From assembly GCA_016929525.1 (NCBI GenBank), contig JAFGIP010000073.1, positions 32,983 to 96,982 on the forward strand: DNA of 64,000 bases, read 5' to 3'. Under the pieces are notes generated by a model. The model saw only the letters and a list, made by a program, of their open reading frames with translations. It searched no databases and was not told where the DNA came from. A program made the translations under genes and the position numbers. This document shows, in pieces, positions 34,213-43,399 of this stretch; within the stretch, counting starts at the first letter, position 1, and every line of letters begins with the position of its first letter. Source of the DNA: Bacteroidales bacterium. GTDB taxonomy: Bacteria; Bacteroidota; Bacteroidia; Bacteroidales; UBA10428.

Positions 34213-34890
34213 GTGCATATAAACGATCTCTATAATGATAATTTTATTCGGGGAATTAAGGACTACTTCTACCTTATTAACAAGAACTTCCCCGAAAAAG
34301 GGTCGTTAAAACTGGTTGGTGATCGTTATAAGCTCAGCGGAGAACAAAGAACAGTTCTATACCGTGGAATATCTTCAGAGAAGTTCTCTGAACTAAGAAA
34401 GAATAAGTTAACTGAAAAACCTGTCAGCCCTATTATTGTTGATGGATATAATGTTCTTTTCACAATTTTGAATTACAGACTTGGCAGATTTGTATTTATC
34501 AGTAACGATAATATTTGTCGCGATGCCGGATCACTTTTCGGAAAAATCAGAAACGAAAAGCTTTTTAAAGAGTGTACATTATTGTTAACTCAGTTTTTAT
34601 CTTCAACAATGAAAGAGTATGAAATAATTATTTATCTCGATATCCCGGTTTCTTCCAGCAGAAAGCATATATATATTATTGAAAAAGAAATTAATTCTTT
34701 TAACCTGAAAGCAAAAGTAATCGCTATTAAATCAGCCGATAATGCAATCAGAAAGCACACCGTTGGAACAATTGCTACATCTGATACAGCAATAATTGAT
34801 AGTACTTCAAATCCGATTTTTGATATCCCGCGGACGATAATTGAATCTTATTTTGATAATAAACTGGCCAATCTTAAAGAGTTTCTCTAA
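34213..34890 (+). CDS. DUF434 domain-containing protein
   Basis: The 225-residue protein matches the DUF434 family: an N-terminal part with [33 protein letters not shown] and a C-terminal part opening with [13 protein letters not shown]. The DGYNVL motif and acidic residues (IYLDIP, SADNAI) resemble PIN/NYN nucleases, so an RNA-acting nuclease is possible but unproved. The start is GTG at 34213. Its end overlaps the convergent yidD gene by 4 bp. DUF434 proteins are widespread in archaea and patchy in bacteria. Confidence 0.8.
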   Translation: MHINDLYNDNFIRGIKDYFYLINKNFPEKGSLKLVGDRYKLSGEQRTVLYRGISSEKFSELRKNKLTEKPVSPIIVDGYNVLFTILNYRLGRFVFISNDNICRDAGSLFGKIRNEKLFKECTLLLTQFLSSTMKEYEIIIYLDIPVSSSRKHIYIIEKEINSFNLKAKVIAIKSADNAIRKHTVGTIATSDTAIIDSTSNPIFDIPRTIIESYFDNKLANLKEFL

Positions 34891-35177
34891 TCTTTTTCGG
34901 AGTGTTTTTTCTTAAACAGAGGTGCCCCCGGAGGTGGCACAGGATCAAAACCGTGTGTTCCCCATGGATGACATTTTGAAATCCTTTTTACAGAGAAATA
35001 TAATCCCTTAATAATTCCATGCACTTTAAGCGCTTCAATGGTGTACTGTGAACATGTAGGAATATGTCTGCAACTTGCAGGAGTATACGGACTGATCGCA
35101 TGCTGGTAAAACTTAACAGGTAATATCAATATACCAACAAAAACTGAACGCAGAAATAGAAAAACCTTATTCACCAT
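34887..35177 (-). CDS. yidD: Membrane protein insertion efficiency factor YidD
   Basis: The diagnostic block is present: [36 protein letters not shown]...[18 protein letters not shown]. The three conserved cysteines and SPYTPASCR pattern identify YidD, a small membrane-associated protein that helps YidC insert proteins. I use the ATG at 35177 (96 residues, MVNKVFLF); the longer frame from 35207 would overlap queD by 41 bp. It overlaps the queD stop by 11 bp. Confidence 0.92.
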   Translation of the reverse strand: MVNKVFLFLRSVFVGILILPVKFYQHAISPYTPASCRHIPTCSQYTIEALKVHGIIKGLYFSVKRISKCHPWGTHGFDPVPPPGAPLFKKKHSEKD

Positions 35178-35577
35178 TGTATTCAACAAAATTGCGTTCG
35201 GTTTCATAAAGAATTATCCCTAAATCAAACTTTGTATCTATTTGCCTTCTCAGAATATTCCAGATCACAACTGCAATGTTTTCTGCTGTTGGGTTTAAAT
35301 CCCTGAATTCTGCAACATCCAGATTCAGGTTTCTATGATCAAAACGTTGAATAATATGCTCTTCAATAATTTCTTTTAAAACCTTCATATCGATCACATA
35401 TCCTGTTTCCGGATCTGTTTCTCCTTTAACCTTTACAATAAGATTGTAGTTATGACCATGGTAGTTTGGATAATTACATTTATCAAAAACCTCCTTATTT
35501 TTTTGTGAATCCCACACCGGATTATGCAATCTGTGTGCAGCATTAAAATGAGCTTCTCTACAAACTGTTACTTTCAT
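35167..35577 (-). CDS. queD: 6-carboxy-5,6,7,8-tetrahydropterin synthase (QueD/PTPS family)
   Basis: The 136-residue protein has the zinc ligands (HFNAAHRL and YHGHNY), the catalytic Cys in [10 protein letters not shown] (C-x5-HGH as in PTPS), and DHRNLN near the C-terminal half with [11 protein letters not shown]. It converts 7,8-dihydroneopterin triphosphate to 6-carboxytetrahydropterin, the second step toward queuosine. Cytoplasmic. It is the first gene of a two-gene operon with yidD. Confidence 0.92.
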   Translation of the reverse strand: MKVTVCREAHFNAAHRLHNPVWDSQKNKEVFDKCNYPNYHGHNYNLIVKVKGETDPETGYVIDMKVLKEIIEEHIIQRFDHRNLNLDVAEFRDLNPTAENIAVVIWNILRRQIDTKFDLGIILYETERNFVEYNGE

Positions 35578-35636
35578 TTTTTATCTTAAAAACAACAATT
35601 TAATAAAATATGTTTATAATAAAGTTATTTTAAAAC

Positions 35637-35954
35637 ATGAAGTGTATTGTTTTTACATATGGCACTTTGCTGGATGATACAATAAGGTATGATGTTCTCG
35701 GTTATCATACTTCTGTTTATCCTGCATATCTGTGCGGTTTTGAAATAAGAGAGATTTCTTTTGGGCAGGTTTCATATCCGGTTATTGTTGAAGTAAGTAA
35801 TAGTAAGTCAGTAATAAAAGGAAGGTATTTTGAAATCAGAAAATCTGATCTTATAAAACTTGATCTTTACGAAACCAATGCCTATGAGCGAATAAGGGTA
35901 AAACTTGATAAGTCAGTTGAAGCCTGGGTCTATATTAAGGCCTCCGGTAAATAA
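35637..35954 (+). CDS. Gamma-glutamylcyclotransferase-like (AIG2/GGCT) protein
   Basis: This 105-residue protein has the GGCT fold signatures: VFTYGTLLDDTIR at the N-terminus, PVIVEVSNSKSVIKGRYFEI in the middle, and LIKLDLYETNAYERIRV, where the Glu of YE is the expected acid/base residue. Family members cleave gamma-glutamyl-amino compounds or related amine-linked groups. Substrate unknown here. Single gene, divergent from queD. Confidence 0.85.
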   Translation: MKCIVFTYGTLLDDTIRYDVLGYHTSVYPAYLCGFEIREISFGQVSYPVIVEVSNSKSVIKGRYFEIRKSDLIKLDLYETNAYERIRVKLDKSVEAWVYIKASGK

Positions 35955-36013
35955 AAGAAAATCAACAAGGTGAAGAGATTTAATTCCCCCCGAAACTCAA
36001 AATAACAAAACGC

Positions 36014-37114
36014 TTATCTGTTTCCTTGCAGATCTACCGTACAGTTTATCGGGTAATGATCCGATAAATTGATATGATCGGAATTATAATCAATTGTATT
36101 AAGTTCTTTACTATGGAAAATGAAATCGATCCGGAAAGAAGGAAAGTTACCTCTGTAAGTATTTCCGATCCATTTCCCCGAACTCATAAAAGCATCTGTC
36201 ATATTACCCCTGATTTTTTGGTATGTGTATGAAACAGGTGTATCATTAAAATCGCCACATACAATAACAGGATACGGCGACTGCTTAATATGATAGTTCA
36301 GCTCATCAACCTGTTTTGCCCTTTTTATATAAGCCTGCTTTAGTCTTCCCGATATATCTTTAACCTCGTTTATTCGTTTGGCGTTAAACCTAAAAATAAG
36401 ACTGTCAACAAAATTGTAATTGTTCTTTCGAAGTTTTATCGACTGCAAATGTACGTTGAATACCCTGATCGTATCATGTGAAACAGCTATGTCAGAATAA
36501 ATACAAATGTTGTATGAATCTTTGAATTTAATACTAACTCTTCTTATGATCGGATATTTTGAAAATGTTGCAATACCATATTCCGAGGTACGGTGCGATT
36601 TGAAATTATAATGTATATGCTTATCAGGATATTCAGCAAGGCTGGAATCAATATATGCTTCTGAACGTTTATAATGATCGTAAATGGTTAAAAATTCCTG
36701 GAAACATACAACATCGGCCTTTTGTCTTTTTACATAATTCAGAATACTGTCGCTTACACCAACACCCTTCTCCCAACCATACAAATTGAACAATCTGACA
36801 TTATAAGTCAGGAGTTTAATCGAATTATCAGAACCAACTTTATGTCTTATTGGTTTTAACTGTATGTATCTCCCAACATAACCAATGCCCATCAGGATTG
36901 GGAGCAGAGAAACGATTGCAATAAACCGCCGGCGCCAAAGCCAGAATATTGCAAATCCAACATTTATAATTAATAAAACAGAATATGCAAGACCAAAAAA
37001 AGCAATATGCCAGAAACCTGCCGGACTGATAAAATTAGCCAGATATGAAATCAGTAGTGAGATTGCAAAAACCAGATTGCCCCAAAACAATATTTTTTTT
37101 AAATACTTTCTCAA
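36014..37114 (-). CDS. Endonuclease/exonuclease/phosphatase-fold membrane protein
   Basis: The 366-residue protein starts at TTG (no ATG in place), has two or three N-terminal membrane segments (about 9-85), then an EEP domain (about 100-366) with VCFQEF (metal-binding Glu), HYNFKSHRTSEYGIATFSKYPI, FNVHLQS, VCGDFNDTP and a final SDHYPI. The catalytic domain probably faces the periplasm. Members cleave phosphodiesters in nucleic acid, lipid or sugar phosphates; the substrate is unknown. It is the last gene in the mutL-rhomboid run. Confidence 0.85.
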   Translation of the reverse strand: MRKYLKKILFWGNLVFAISLLISYLANFISPAGFWHIAFFGLAYSVLLIINVGFAIFWLWRRRFIAIVSLLPILMGIGYVGRYIQLKPIRHKVGSDNSIKLLTYNVRLFNLYGWEKGVGVSDSILNYVKRQKADVVCFQEFLTIYDHYKRSEAYIDSSLAEYPDKHIHYNFKSHRTSEYGIATFSKYPIIRRVSIKFKDSYNICIYSDIAVSHDTIRVFNVHLQSIKLRKNNYNFVDSLIFRFNAKRINEVKDISGRLKQAYIKRAKQVDELNYHIKQSPYPVIVCGDFNDTPVSYTYQKIRGNMTDAFMSSGKWIGNTYRGNFPSFRIDFIFHSKELNTIDYNSDHINLSDHYPINCTVDLQGNR

Positions 37115-37131
37115 TATTTTCGCTCTAACTT

Positions 37132-38022
37132 TTATTTACTCATTTTAAATAATGTTTCCTTTTCCTTTTTTGTAAGACTGTCATAACCCGATTTGGCTAT
37201 TTTATCTAAAATTCTGTCAATCTCCTTCTGTGCTTCAGCTTTTGTTTTATTGTATTCCATATCATCCATTCCTTTAGTGTTGTTCCGATACGAAACTTTC
37301 ATCTTTGGCTGTCTTTTAAAAAGGTTTACAATAAAATCGAAAAAATTATTCAGGAACTTACCCACGTCTTTCCCCTGTTTTAAGCGCATTGCAAACAAAT
37401 ATCCATATATGGCACCTCCTAAATGTGCTATATGACCACCGGCATTTTCAGAGGCGATTTGCAGTAAATCTGTAATAATAAAGAAAATTGCAATATATTT
37501 TATTTTAACAGGTCCTATAAAAATAAGATTAACAGTGTAATTGGGAGCATAAAACGAAATGGCAATAATTATGGCCGTAACAGAAGCAGAAGCTCCAAGC
37601 GCCTCAGCCATGGGCATATGGACAATTAATCCCGGTAATACATTATATGATAAAATAAATAAAGCAGCCCCGAAAATTCCCCCGAGCAAATAAGTAGCAA
37701 TCAATTGCTTTTCGTTCAGATATCTTAAAAATATTCGCCCAAACCAGAAAAACCATATCAAATTGAAAAGTATATGGAGAAAATCAAAATGTAAAAACAT
37801 GTATGAGATAACTCCCCAGGGTCGGTGTAATAATTTTTCCAAACTGGCCGGAAGCATAAGATAGGAAAGAAAACTATCGGCAAGATCAGGTGCTCCGAAC
37901 AGGACAAGAAAAACATAAAAAAGCTTTACTACAATAAATACAGCCAGATTGATATAGATGAGTTTGACAACGGCTGTACCATTCCTGAATGAAGCTTTTA
38001 TTTCATCTGTTATCGTCGGCAT
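37132..38022 (-). CDS. Rhomboid-family intramembrane serine protease (GASA type)
   Basis: About 296 residues if started at the ATG at 38022; a TTG at 38052 would add ten. Six membrane segments carry the rhomboid signatures: HFDFLHILFNLIWFFWFGRIF, catalytic Ser in EALGASASVTAIII, and His in GGHIAHLGGAIYGYLFA. It has a basic cytoplasmic C-terminal tail of about 80 residues. It should cleave membrane proteins within the bilayer; substrate unknown. It follows a second rhomboid gene in the same run. Confidence 0.9.
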   Translation of the reverse strand: MPTITDEIKASFRNGTAVVKLIYINLAVFIVVKLFYVFLVLFGAPDLADSFLSYLMLPASLEKLLHRPWGVISYMFLHFDFLHILFNLIWFFWFGRIFLRYLNEKQLIATYLLGGIFGAALFILSYNVLPGLIVHMPMAEALGASASVTAIIIAISFYAPNYTVNLIFIGPVKIKYIAIFFIITDLLQIASENAGGHIAHLGGAIYGYLFAMRLKQGKDVGKFLNNFFDFIVNLFKRQPKMKVSYRNNTKGMDDMEYNKTKAEAQKEIDRILDKIAKSGYDSLTKKEKETLFKMSK

Positions 38023-38187
38023 GTAAAGGTCTCTTTTGCAATGTGAAAACAAATTTAATCAACTTAGCCTTCAATATTCATAAATAATATAATATTTCAG
38101 CGTTAATTAAGAATAATGCGAAATTTCAATGCAGAAAATTATGGCTTTCAGAACGAAAACATGAATAATTTACTTTTCATCAAACAC

Positions 38188-39012
38188 TTAATACATTTTA
38201 AACTGGTTCTTTTTCCATATTTTAACCAGGATAAAGCCTACAACAGCACCTCCCAGGTGTGCGAAATGGGCAATGTTATCGCCGCTAAAGTTAGCTATAC
38301 CGAAAAATAGTTCCAGTACCGCGTAGATGGGTACAAAATATTTTGCCTTTATCGGAATTGGAAGAAAAATAAGCATAAGTTCAACATTGGGGAACAACAT
38401 AGCAAATGCTGCCAGTATACCAAATACAGCTCCCGAAGCACCAACCATTGGTATGTTAGCCAGAGTTCTGAATAATTGCTGAAGAATTCCTGATGCTCTT
38501 GCAATATTTTCCGGACTATCCGGATTTTTAAAATAATTTTCCGCAAACATTCTACCCTCAGAACTTAACATTCCCGAATACTCTTTTAAAATAGCCCAGA
38601 AAGCATCAGGCGAAGGAGCATTTTGAAACGCATCTATATTGGAAGTCAGCGCATCAAGTTGAAAGTTTGTTATAAGGAGTTGTAAAAGTGCAGCACCTAT
38701 TCCGGACAACATATATAAAATAAAAAAGCGCTTACTACCCCAGACATTCTCTATTACCCGCCCAAACATAAAAACAGCAAACATATTAAAAAATATGTGT
38801 CCAAAACCTCCATGCATAAACATGTGTGTAATAAGCTGAATAGGATTAAAGTATTCCGATTTGAAATTATAAAGTGCAAACCGAATGGGAAGATGCCCGA
38901 CAGATTTGCTTAAAAGCATCCCTCCCAGAAATACTATTATATTTACTATTAAGATATATCTTGTTATTAGTGGTAGTGAACCAAAAACACCTCTGCGGTT
39001 ATAACTATTCAT
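38188..39012 (-). CDS. Rhomboid-family intramembrane serine protease (GASG type)
   Basis: The 274-residue protein has the conserved HGGFGHIFFNMFAVFMFGRVIENVWG, catalytic Ser in MVGASGAVFGILAAF and His in NIAHFAHLGGAVVGFIL. A soluble stretch of about 65 residues (about 115-180, DAFQNAPSPDAFWAILKEYS onward) lies between membrane segments. It begins 15 bp after mutL. Paired rhomboid genes next to mutL occur in Bacteroidota (general knowledge). Substrate unknown. Confidence 0.92.
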   Translation of the reverse strand: MNSYNRRGVFGSLPLITRYILIVNIIVFLGGMLLSKSVGHLPIRFALYNFKSEYFNPIQLITHMFMHGGFGHIFFNMFAVFMFGRVIENVWGSKRFFILYMLSGIGAALLQLLITNFQLDALTSNIDAFQNAPSPDAFWAILKEYSGMLSSEGRMFAENYFKNPDSPENIARASGILQQLFRTLANIPMVGASGAVFGILAAFAMLFPNVELMLIFLPIPIKAKYFVPIYAVLELFFGIANFSGDNIAHFAHLGGAVVGFILVKIWKKNQFKMY

Positions 39013-39027
39013 TATTTTTTACTCCTT

Positions 39028-40854
39028 TTAATTCATTAGTTTATCTAACTGTTCAAGTGGCACAATTGCTACAATTTTCTTACCATCAGGTGAATAATTT
39101 GGATTCTCACAGGCAAAAAGTTCATCCACAATTTGCTGCATTTCGCTTGTATGAAGATATTTACCATATGGTGTGGCTGCAGCCTTTGCAAGGGAAGCTG
39201 CAACTGCCTTTGTGGCAGACCCGCCGACTTTTTGTTCGGTTGTTTTATATTCCTCAAGCAGTTGTTCAAGAATATCTCCGGGATCCAGACCTTCAAAACC
39301 GGCAGGACAACTATTCACAGCAATTGTATTCGAACCAAGATCACTGATATCAATTCCCACAAGTGCCAGGTCATCTTTGATCTCGTTAATCAAAATATAG
39401 TGCGAAGGGTCAAGATCAATTTTTGTTGGATATAATTCGCGCTGTGCAATGTTCCGGTTATGCGCTATGCTCTGAATAAACTGCTCATAAAGAATTCGCT
39501 CATGTGCCAATTTCTGGTCAATAATCATTAGTCCTGATTTAACAGGAGTAACAATATATTTGCTTCGAAGTTGAATAAATTCATTCCGTAAATCAATCTC
39601 TTTTTCAATATCCTCATTGAAAATATTTTTTTGCCTGGTAATATCTGTCTGAGAAAGAGAGTCAATCCCGGCATATAACTGTTCCCATTCATCAGGTATT
39701 TTTTCTTTCTTATCATATCCCGGATAATCTTTTTTTATATGATCTGTTTCAAAGGGATTATATGATGTATTCACTTCAATTTCAGGCGGATTGAATTCAG
39801 TATCCTTTCGGGTTACCGGAATATCAATTACGCCCTCTGTATTAAAATCTATTGATGGAATAACATTCGATTTACCCAGCGATTCTTTCACTGAAGCCTG
39901 CAGGATCTGAAAAATTGCCTGTTCATTTTCAAATTTTATCTCTGTTTTTGTAGGGTGAATATTTACATCGATGGTTGAAGGATCTGCATCAAAATAAATG
40001 AAATAGCTCGGAAAAGTATCCTTTGGTAAAATTTTTTCATAAGCTCTCATTACCGCCCTGTGAAAATAAGGGTGCCTCATATATCTTTTGTTTATGAAAA
40101 AGAACTGTTCACCGGTAGTTTTTTTTGCAAACTCAGGTTTACCTACAAATCCCGTTATGTTCAAAAGACTTGTTTTATTATTAAGTGTATTCAGGTTTGC
40201 GTTAATACTTTTTCCAAAAATATGGACTATACGTTGCCTTGTATTGCTTTTCGGTAAATGATATATATCGCTGTCATTGTGTTTAAGATGAAAGGTTATT
40301 TCGGGATGAGCAATGGCAATGCGCTGAAATTCGTTAATAATATGTTTTAATTCGGTTGTATTGCTTTTCAGGAACTTACGCCTGGCCGGAACATTATAAA
40401 ACAGATTCTTCACTAAAAAATTAGAACCATTGTCACAACTTATTGGTTCCTGGTGATCAAGAGCAGATCCTTTAATTTCAATCTCGGTTCCGATTTCCGA
40501 ATCTGGTTGCCGGGTTTTCAGAACAACATGAGCAATAGCTGCAACCGATGCCAGGGCTTCCCCCCTGAATCCTTTGGTTCTGATTGAAAAAAGATCATCG
40601 GCATTTTTAATTTTTGAGGTTGCATGGCGCTCGAACGCTAATCTTGCATCAGTATCAGACATGCCTGCGCCATTATCAATAACTTGTATGAGTGTTTTTC
40701 CTGCATCCTTAATAACCACTGTTATCTCGTCAGCACCTGCATCTACCGCGTTCTCAACAAGTTCTTTTACCACAGAAGCCGGACGTTGAATTACTTCACC
40801 TGCAGCAATCTGGTTAGCCACAGCATCGGGAAGCAATTGAATAATATCAGGCAT
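39028..40854 (-). CDS. mutL: DNA mismatch repair protein MutL
   Basis: The 608-residue protein has the GHKL ATPase of MutL: VVKELVENAVDAGADEITV (catalytic Glu), DNGAGMSDTDARLAFERHATSKI, and TKGFRGEALASVAAIAHV. The transducer domain follows (residues about 200-335), then a variable linker and dimerisation domain. In the C-terminal domain the endonuclease motif DQHA-x2-E-x4-E reads DQKLAHERILYE (446-457), so the motif His and Ala are replaced, and the usual CPHGRP and ACH zinc-site motifs are missing (CENPNYSPDGKK stands in their place). Nicking activity is therefore doubtful; matchmaker function with MutS should remain. Confidence 0.93.
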   Translation of the reverse strand: MPDIIQLLPDAVANQIAAGEVIQRPASVVKELVENAVDAGADEITVVIKDAGKTLIQVIDNGAGMSDTDARLAFERHATSKIKNADDLFSIRTKGFRGEALASVAAIAHVVLKTRQPDSEIGTEIEIKGSALDHQEPISCDNGSNFLVKNLFYNVPARRKFLKSNTTELKHIINEFQRIAIAHPEITFHLKHNDSDIYHLPKSNTRQRIVHIFGKSINANLNTLNNKTSLLNITGFVGKPEFAKKTTGEQFFFINKRYMRHPYFHRAVMRAYEKILPKDTFPSYFIYFDADPSTIDVNIHPTKTEIKFENEQAIFQILQASVKESLGKSNVIPSIDFNTEGVIDIPVTRKDTEFNPPEIEVNTSYNPFETDHIKKDYPGYDKKEKIPDEWEQLYAGIDSLSQTDITRQKNIFNEDIEKEIDLRNEFIQLRSKYIVTPVKSGLMIIDQKLAHERILYEQFIQSIAHNRNIAQRELYPTKIDLDPSHYILINEIKDDLALVGIDISDLGSNTIAVNSCPAGFEGLDPGDILEQLLEEYKTTEQKVGGSATKAVAASLAKAAATPYGKYLHTSEMQQIVDELFACENPNYSPDGKKIVAIVPLEQLDKLMN

Positions 40855-40867
40855 AAATGGAATAAAT

Positions 40868-41146
40868 TTACTTGTAAAGAAGATAATATACTATAACGAA
40901 AAGTATAAGTAATATTATAACGAAACGTATTATGCTACTGCGCGATTCTTTTACTTTCCTTTGTCGTTCTCTTCTGAATGAGCCTTTGATAATTGCCGGA
41001 CGGTATTCATTATCCGTACTTACTTTCATGTCTTTCTCGATCTTCCTGATGCGTTCCTGCAGTTCTTCCTTTTGTTTGTCGTAAAAAATCGGAATGTAGT
41101 TAAACTGCTTATTTTTATATGTACGAAAAAAACTGGGTAAAGCCAT
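40868..41146 (-). CDS. Small single-pass membrane protein
   Basis: The 92-residue protein (ATG at 41146; frame extends seven codons upstream) contains FNYIPIFYDKQKEELQERIRKIEKDM, a motif seen in small Bacteroidota proteins sometimes mis-annotated as riboflavin synthase beta, then a basic stretch and a C-terminal membrane helix (IIRFVIILLILFVIVYYLLY). It is probably tail-anchored with the charged part in the cytoplasm. Function unknown. It precedes mutL by 13 bp. Confidence 0.8.
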   Translation of the reverse strand: MALPSFFRTYKNKQFNYIPIFYDKQKEELQERIRKIEKDMKVSTDNEYRPAIIKGSFRRERQRKVKESRSSIIRFVIILLILFVIVYYLLYK

Positions 41147-41225
41147 TGTCATAAATTTATGTTGCAAAGTTAATTTATTTGAACAAGGACGTTCAAATAG
41201 AAATTATAAAATATAATGCCGGTTG

Positions 41226-42035
41226 CTAATCATTTAATTTTGTACCGCAATATTTGCAGTATTTTGAATCGACATCATGGCCTTCTTTTAAACAACCTGG
41301 GCATATTTGTGCCGATTCCTTTATAAAAGCTGCACGTGCAGCTTCAACCGATATTATTCCCGTTGGTACCGCTATAATAGCATAACCAATTATCATCAAT
41401 ATCCCGGAAATGAACTGTCCAATTGCGGTTTGAGGAGTGATATCACCATAACCAACTGTGGTAAGTGTAACTATCGCCCAATATATGCTTTTGGGAATGC
41501 TTGTAAACCCATTCTTCTCACCCTCTATCATATACATTAATGTTCCAATAAGCAGAATAATGGTCAGTACTGAAAAAAGAAAAACCCCAATTTTTTCAAG
41601 GCTTGCTTTCAGCGCAACCATTAGTGAATTTCCGGCATTTGAATACCTGCTTATTTTGAGTACTCTGAAAATTCTAAGAAGTCTGAATGCCCTGATAACA
41701 ATAAATCCGTGTGCTCCGGTAATAAAAATTCCGACATAGGTGGGTAATATGGCAAGCATATCTATAATCCCATAAAAACTAAAAAGGTATTTGACTCTCT
41801 TAGGTGATGCATAAATGCGCAAAATATACTCTATAGTGAAGATGATCGTGAATATCCATTCCAGAAACAGAAATTCGAAGCTGTAAAGTCTTCTTACTGC
41901 AGGTATACTTTCGCAAATTACAGTAAGAACTGACAGAAAAATAGCTATGAGCAAAGAAATATCAAATAATTTCCCAATTTTTGTATCAGCCTCGAAAATA
42001 ATTTCGAAGAGTATTTTACTTATTTTTTTATTCAT
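41226..42035 (-). CDS. Voltage-gated-type potassium channel with C-terminal zinc ribbon
   Basis: The 269-residue protein has six membrane segments, an S4 helix with regularly spaced arginines (VIRAFRLLRIFRVLKISRYS), a pore loop with selectivity filter TLTTVGYGDITP (K+), and an S6 helix. The C-terminus is a rubredoxin-like zinc ribbon, CPGC-x11-CKYC, in the cytoplasm (about 240-265). That extra module could sense metal or redox state or help tetramer assembly; this is inference. Single gene, divergent from gmhA. Confidence 0.9.
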   Translation of the reverse strand: MNKKISKILFEIIFEADTKIGKLFDISLLIAIFLSVLTVICESIPAVRRLYSFEFLFLEWIFTIIFTIEYILRIYASPKRVKYLFSFYGIIDMLAILPTYVGIFITGAHGFIVIRAFRLLRIFRVLKISRYSNAGNSLMVALKASLEKIGVFLFSVLTIILLIGTLMYMIEGEKNGFTSIPKSIYWAIVTLTTVGYGDITPQTAIGQFISGILMIIGYAIIAVPTGIISVEAARAAFIKESAQICPGCLKEGHDVDSKYCKYCGTKLND

Positions 42036-42105
42036 CGGCAGACGAGATCAAAATATTTGACGTTATTGTTGAACCAAATGCCTGTTAAAAATAACAATGC
42101 ATTAT

Positions 42106-42672
42106 ATGAGCAATTTTAAGGAAGATTTTCTGGAAGCAAAAGAAGTACTTAATAAATTTATTGCTGATGATTCAGCATTTGAAACACTTGAAATGGCCGG
42201 AAACCTTATGGTTGAAGCTTTAAAACGCGGGAATAAAATTATTTCCTGCGGTAATGGCGGTTCAATGTGCGACGCAATGCACTTTGCTGAAGAGCTAACA
42301 GGTCGTTTCCGGGATGACCGTAAACCAATTGCAGCAATTTCAATTTCCGATCCTTCACATATTTCCTGTGTCGCAAACGATTACGGATTTGATTATATCT
42401 TTTCACGTTATATTGAAGGAATAGGAAAACATGGAGATGTCTTGCTTGCCATCAGCACAAGCGGAAACAGTAAAAATATCATTGAAGCCGTGAAAGTTGC
42501 ACACAATAAAGATATTAAAGTCGTCGCACTTACAGGTAAGGATGGCGGTAAACTGGCAGACATTGCTGATATCGAAATCAGAGTGCCTCATTCCGGCTAT
42601 TCAGACCGAATTCAGGAAATACATATAAAAATAATTCACTCACTGATCAGGTTCATTGAAAATAACATTTAA
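42106..42672 (+). CDS. gmhA: D-sedoheptulose-7-phosphate isomerase
   Basis: The protein (188 residues from ATG 42106; an ATG at 42097 adds three) has the SIS domain of Gmh[68 protein letters not shown], and [19 protein letters not shown], colinear with the E. coli enzyme. It converts sedoheptulose 7-phosphate to D-glycero-heptose 7-phosphate for LPS core or other heptose glycans. Cytoplasmic, Zn-dependent. Followed after 3 bp by a lipoprotein gene. Confidence 0.94.
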   Translation: MSNFKEDFLEAKEVLNKFIADDSAFETLEMAGNLMVEALKRGNKIISCGNGGSMCDAMHFAEELTGRFRDDRKPIAAISISDPSHISCVANDYGFDYIFSRYIEGIGKHGDVLLAISTSGNSKNIIEAVKVAHNKDIKVVALTGKDGGKLADIADIEIRVPHSGYSDRIQEIHIKIIHSLIRFIENNI

Positions 42673-42675
42673 AAG

Positions 42676-43377
42676 ATGATGAGAAAGAAGTTTACATATA
42701 TCTGTCTGGTGATATGCCTTCTTTGTATATCCTGCCTCGATGATTATTACAAGGTTAAAGATGACCTTAGTGGTGATAATGATGTTATCTTTTATAATCC
42801 TACTTATTCTCTGCCTGTTGGTCAATTAAGTTATTCTCTTAACGAACTGTTGCGATATAATCAGGATTTTCTGGATTTACTTCCCTTTGATTATATCGTC
42901 ATACCGCCAACCGATACAATCATTGAATTTAATGGTGAAATCTACAGGTTCCCCTATACCTACGATACGATCTACTTCGATACCATAGATTTTTCAGCCT
43001 TAATAAAAGATTCAGAATATATCGTTTCATTAATGTTCCGAACCCGCTGTACAAATAAACTACCTGTAGAAGTGGGGATCCAGGTTTCATTTTGTAATGA
43101 TGAAGGAGATGTCTTAGATTCGCTCTTTTCCGAAGGAATTCTCTGGCTACCCAAGGCAGAAGCTGATCAAAACGGAATAATACCAAGCAATTATGGCCCT
43201 GAAGATATTTATATCGAAGAACCTATGATCAATACAATGATTAGCTCAACAGTGTTGGAAACTCATTTATACCTTCGAAGAGACCGGAATGAAGAAATGA
43301 TCATTTACCTGCACGAAGACTATGGTATCGATGTTCAATTAGCAGTCAGGGTAGAGTTGTTGGTCCCAATTAATTAA
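42676..43377 (+). CDS. Unrecognised acidic lipoprotein (233 aa)
   Basis: The N-terminus is a lipoprotein signal (YICLVICLLCISC, Cys20 followed by LDDYY). The mature part is acidic and beta-rich, with repeated threonine/tyrosine/aspartate-rich strands (FPYTYDTIYFDTIDFSALI) and two more cysteines. No family recognised. It lies between gmhA (3 bp) and the DUF5723 gene (22 bp), and this places it in an envelope operon. Role unknown. Confidence 0.72.
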   Translation: MMRKKFTYICLVICLLCISCLDDYYKVKDDLSGDNDVIFYNPTYSLPVGQLSYSLNELLRYNQDFLDLLPFDYIVIPPTDTIIEFNGEIYRFPYTYDTIYFDTIDFSALIKDSEYIVSLMFRTRCTNKLPVEVGIQVSFCNDEGDVLDSLFSEGILWLPKAEADQNGIIPSNYGPEDIYIEEPMINTMISSTVLETHLYLRRDRNEEMIIYLHEDYGIDVQLAVRVELLVPIN

Positions 43378-43399
43378 TTATAAATGATCAGTCGTTGAG

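Noticed and set aside
39133..39435. Several plus-strand frames (75-157 codons) opposite the mutL C-terminus
   Set aside because: Overlap a recognised MutL domain in full and show no family signal.
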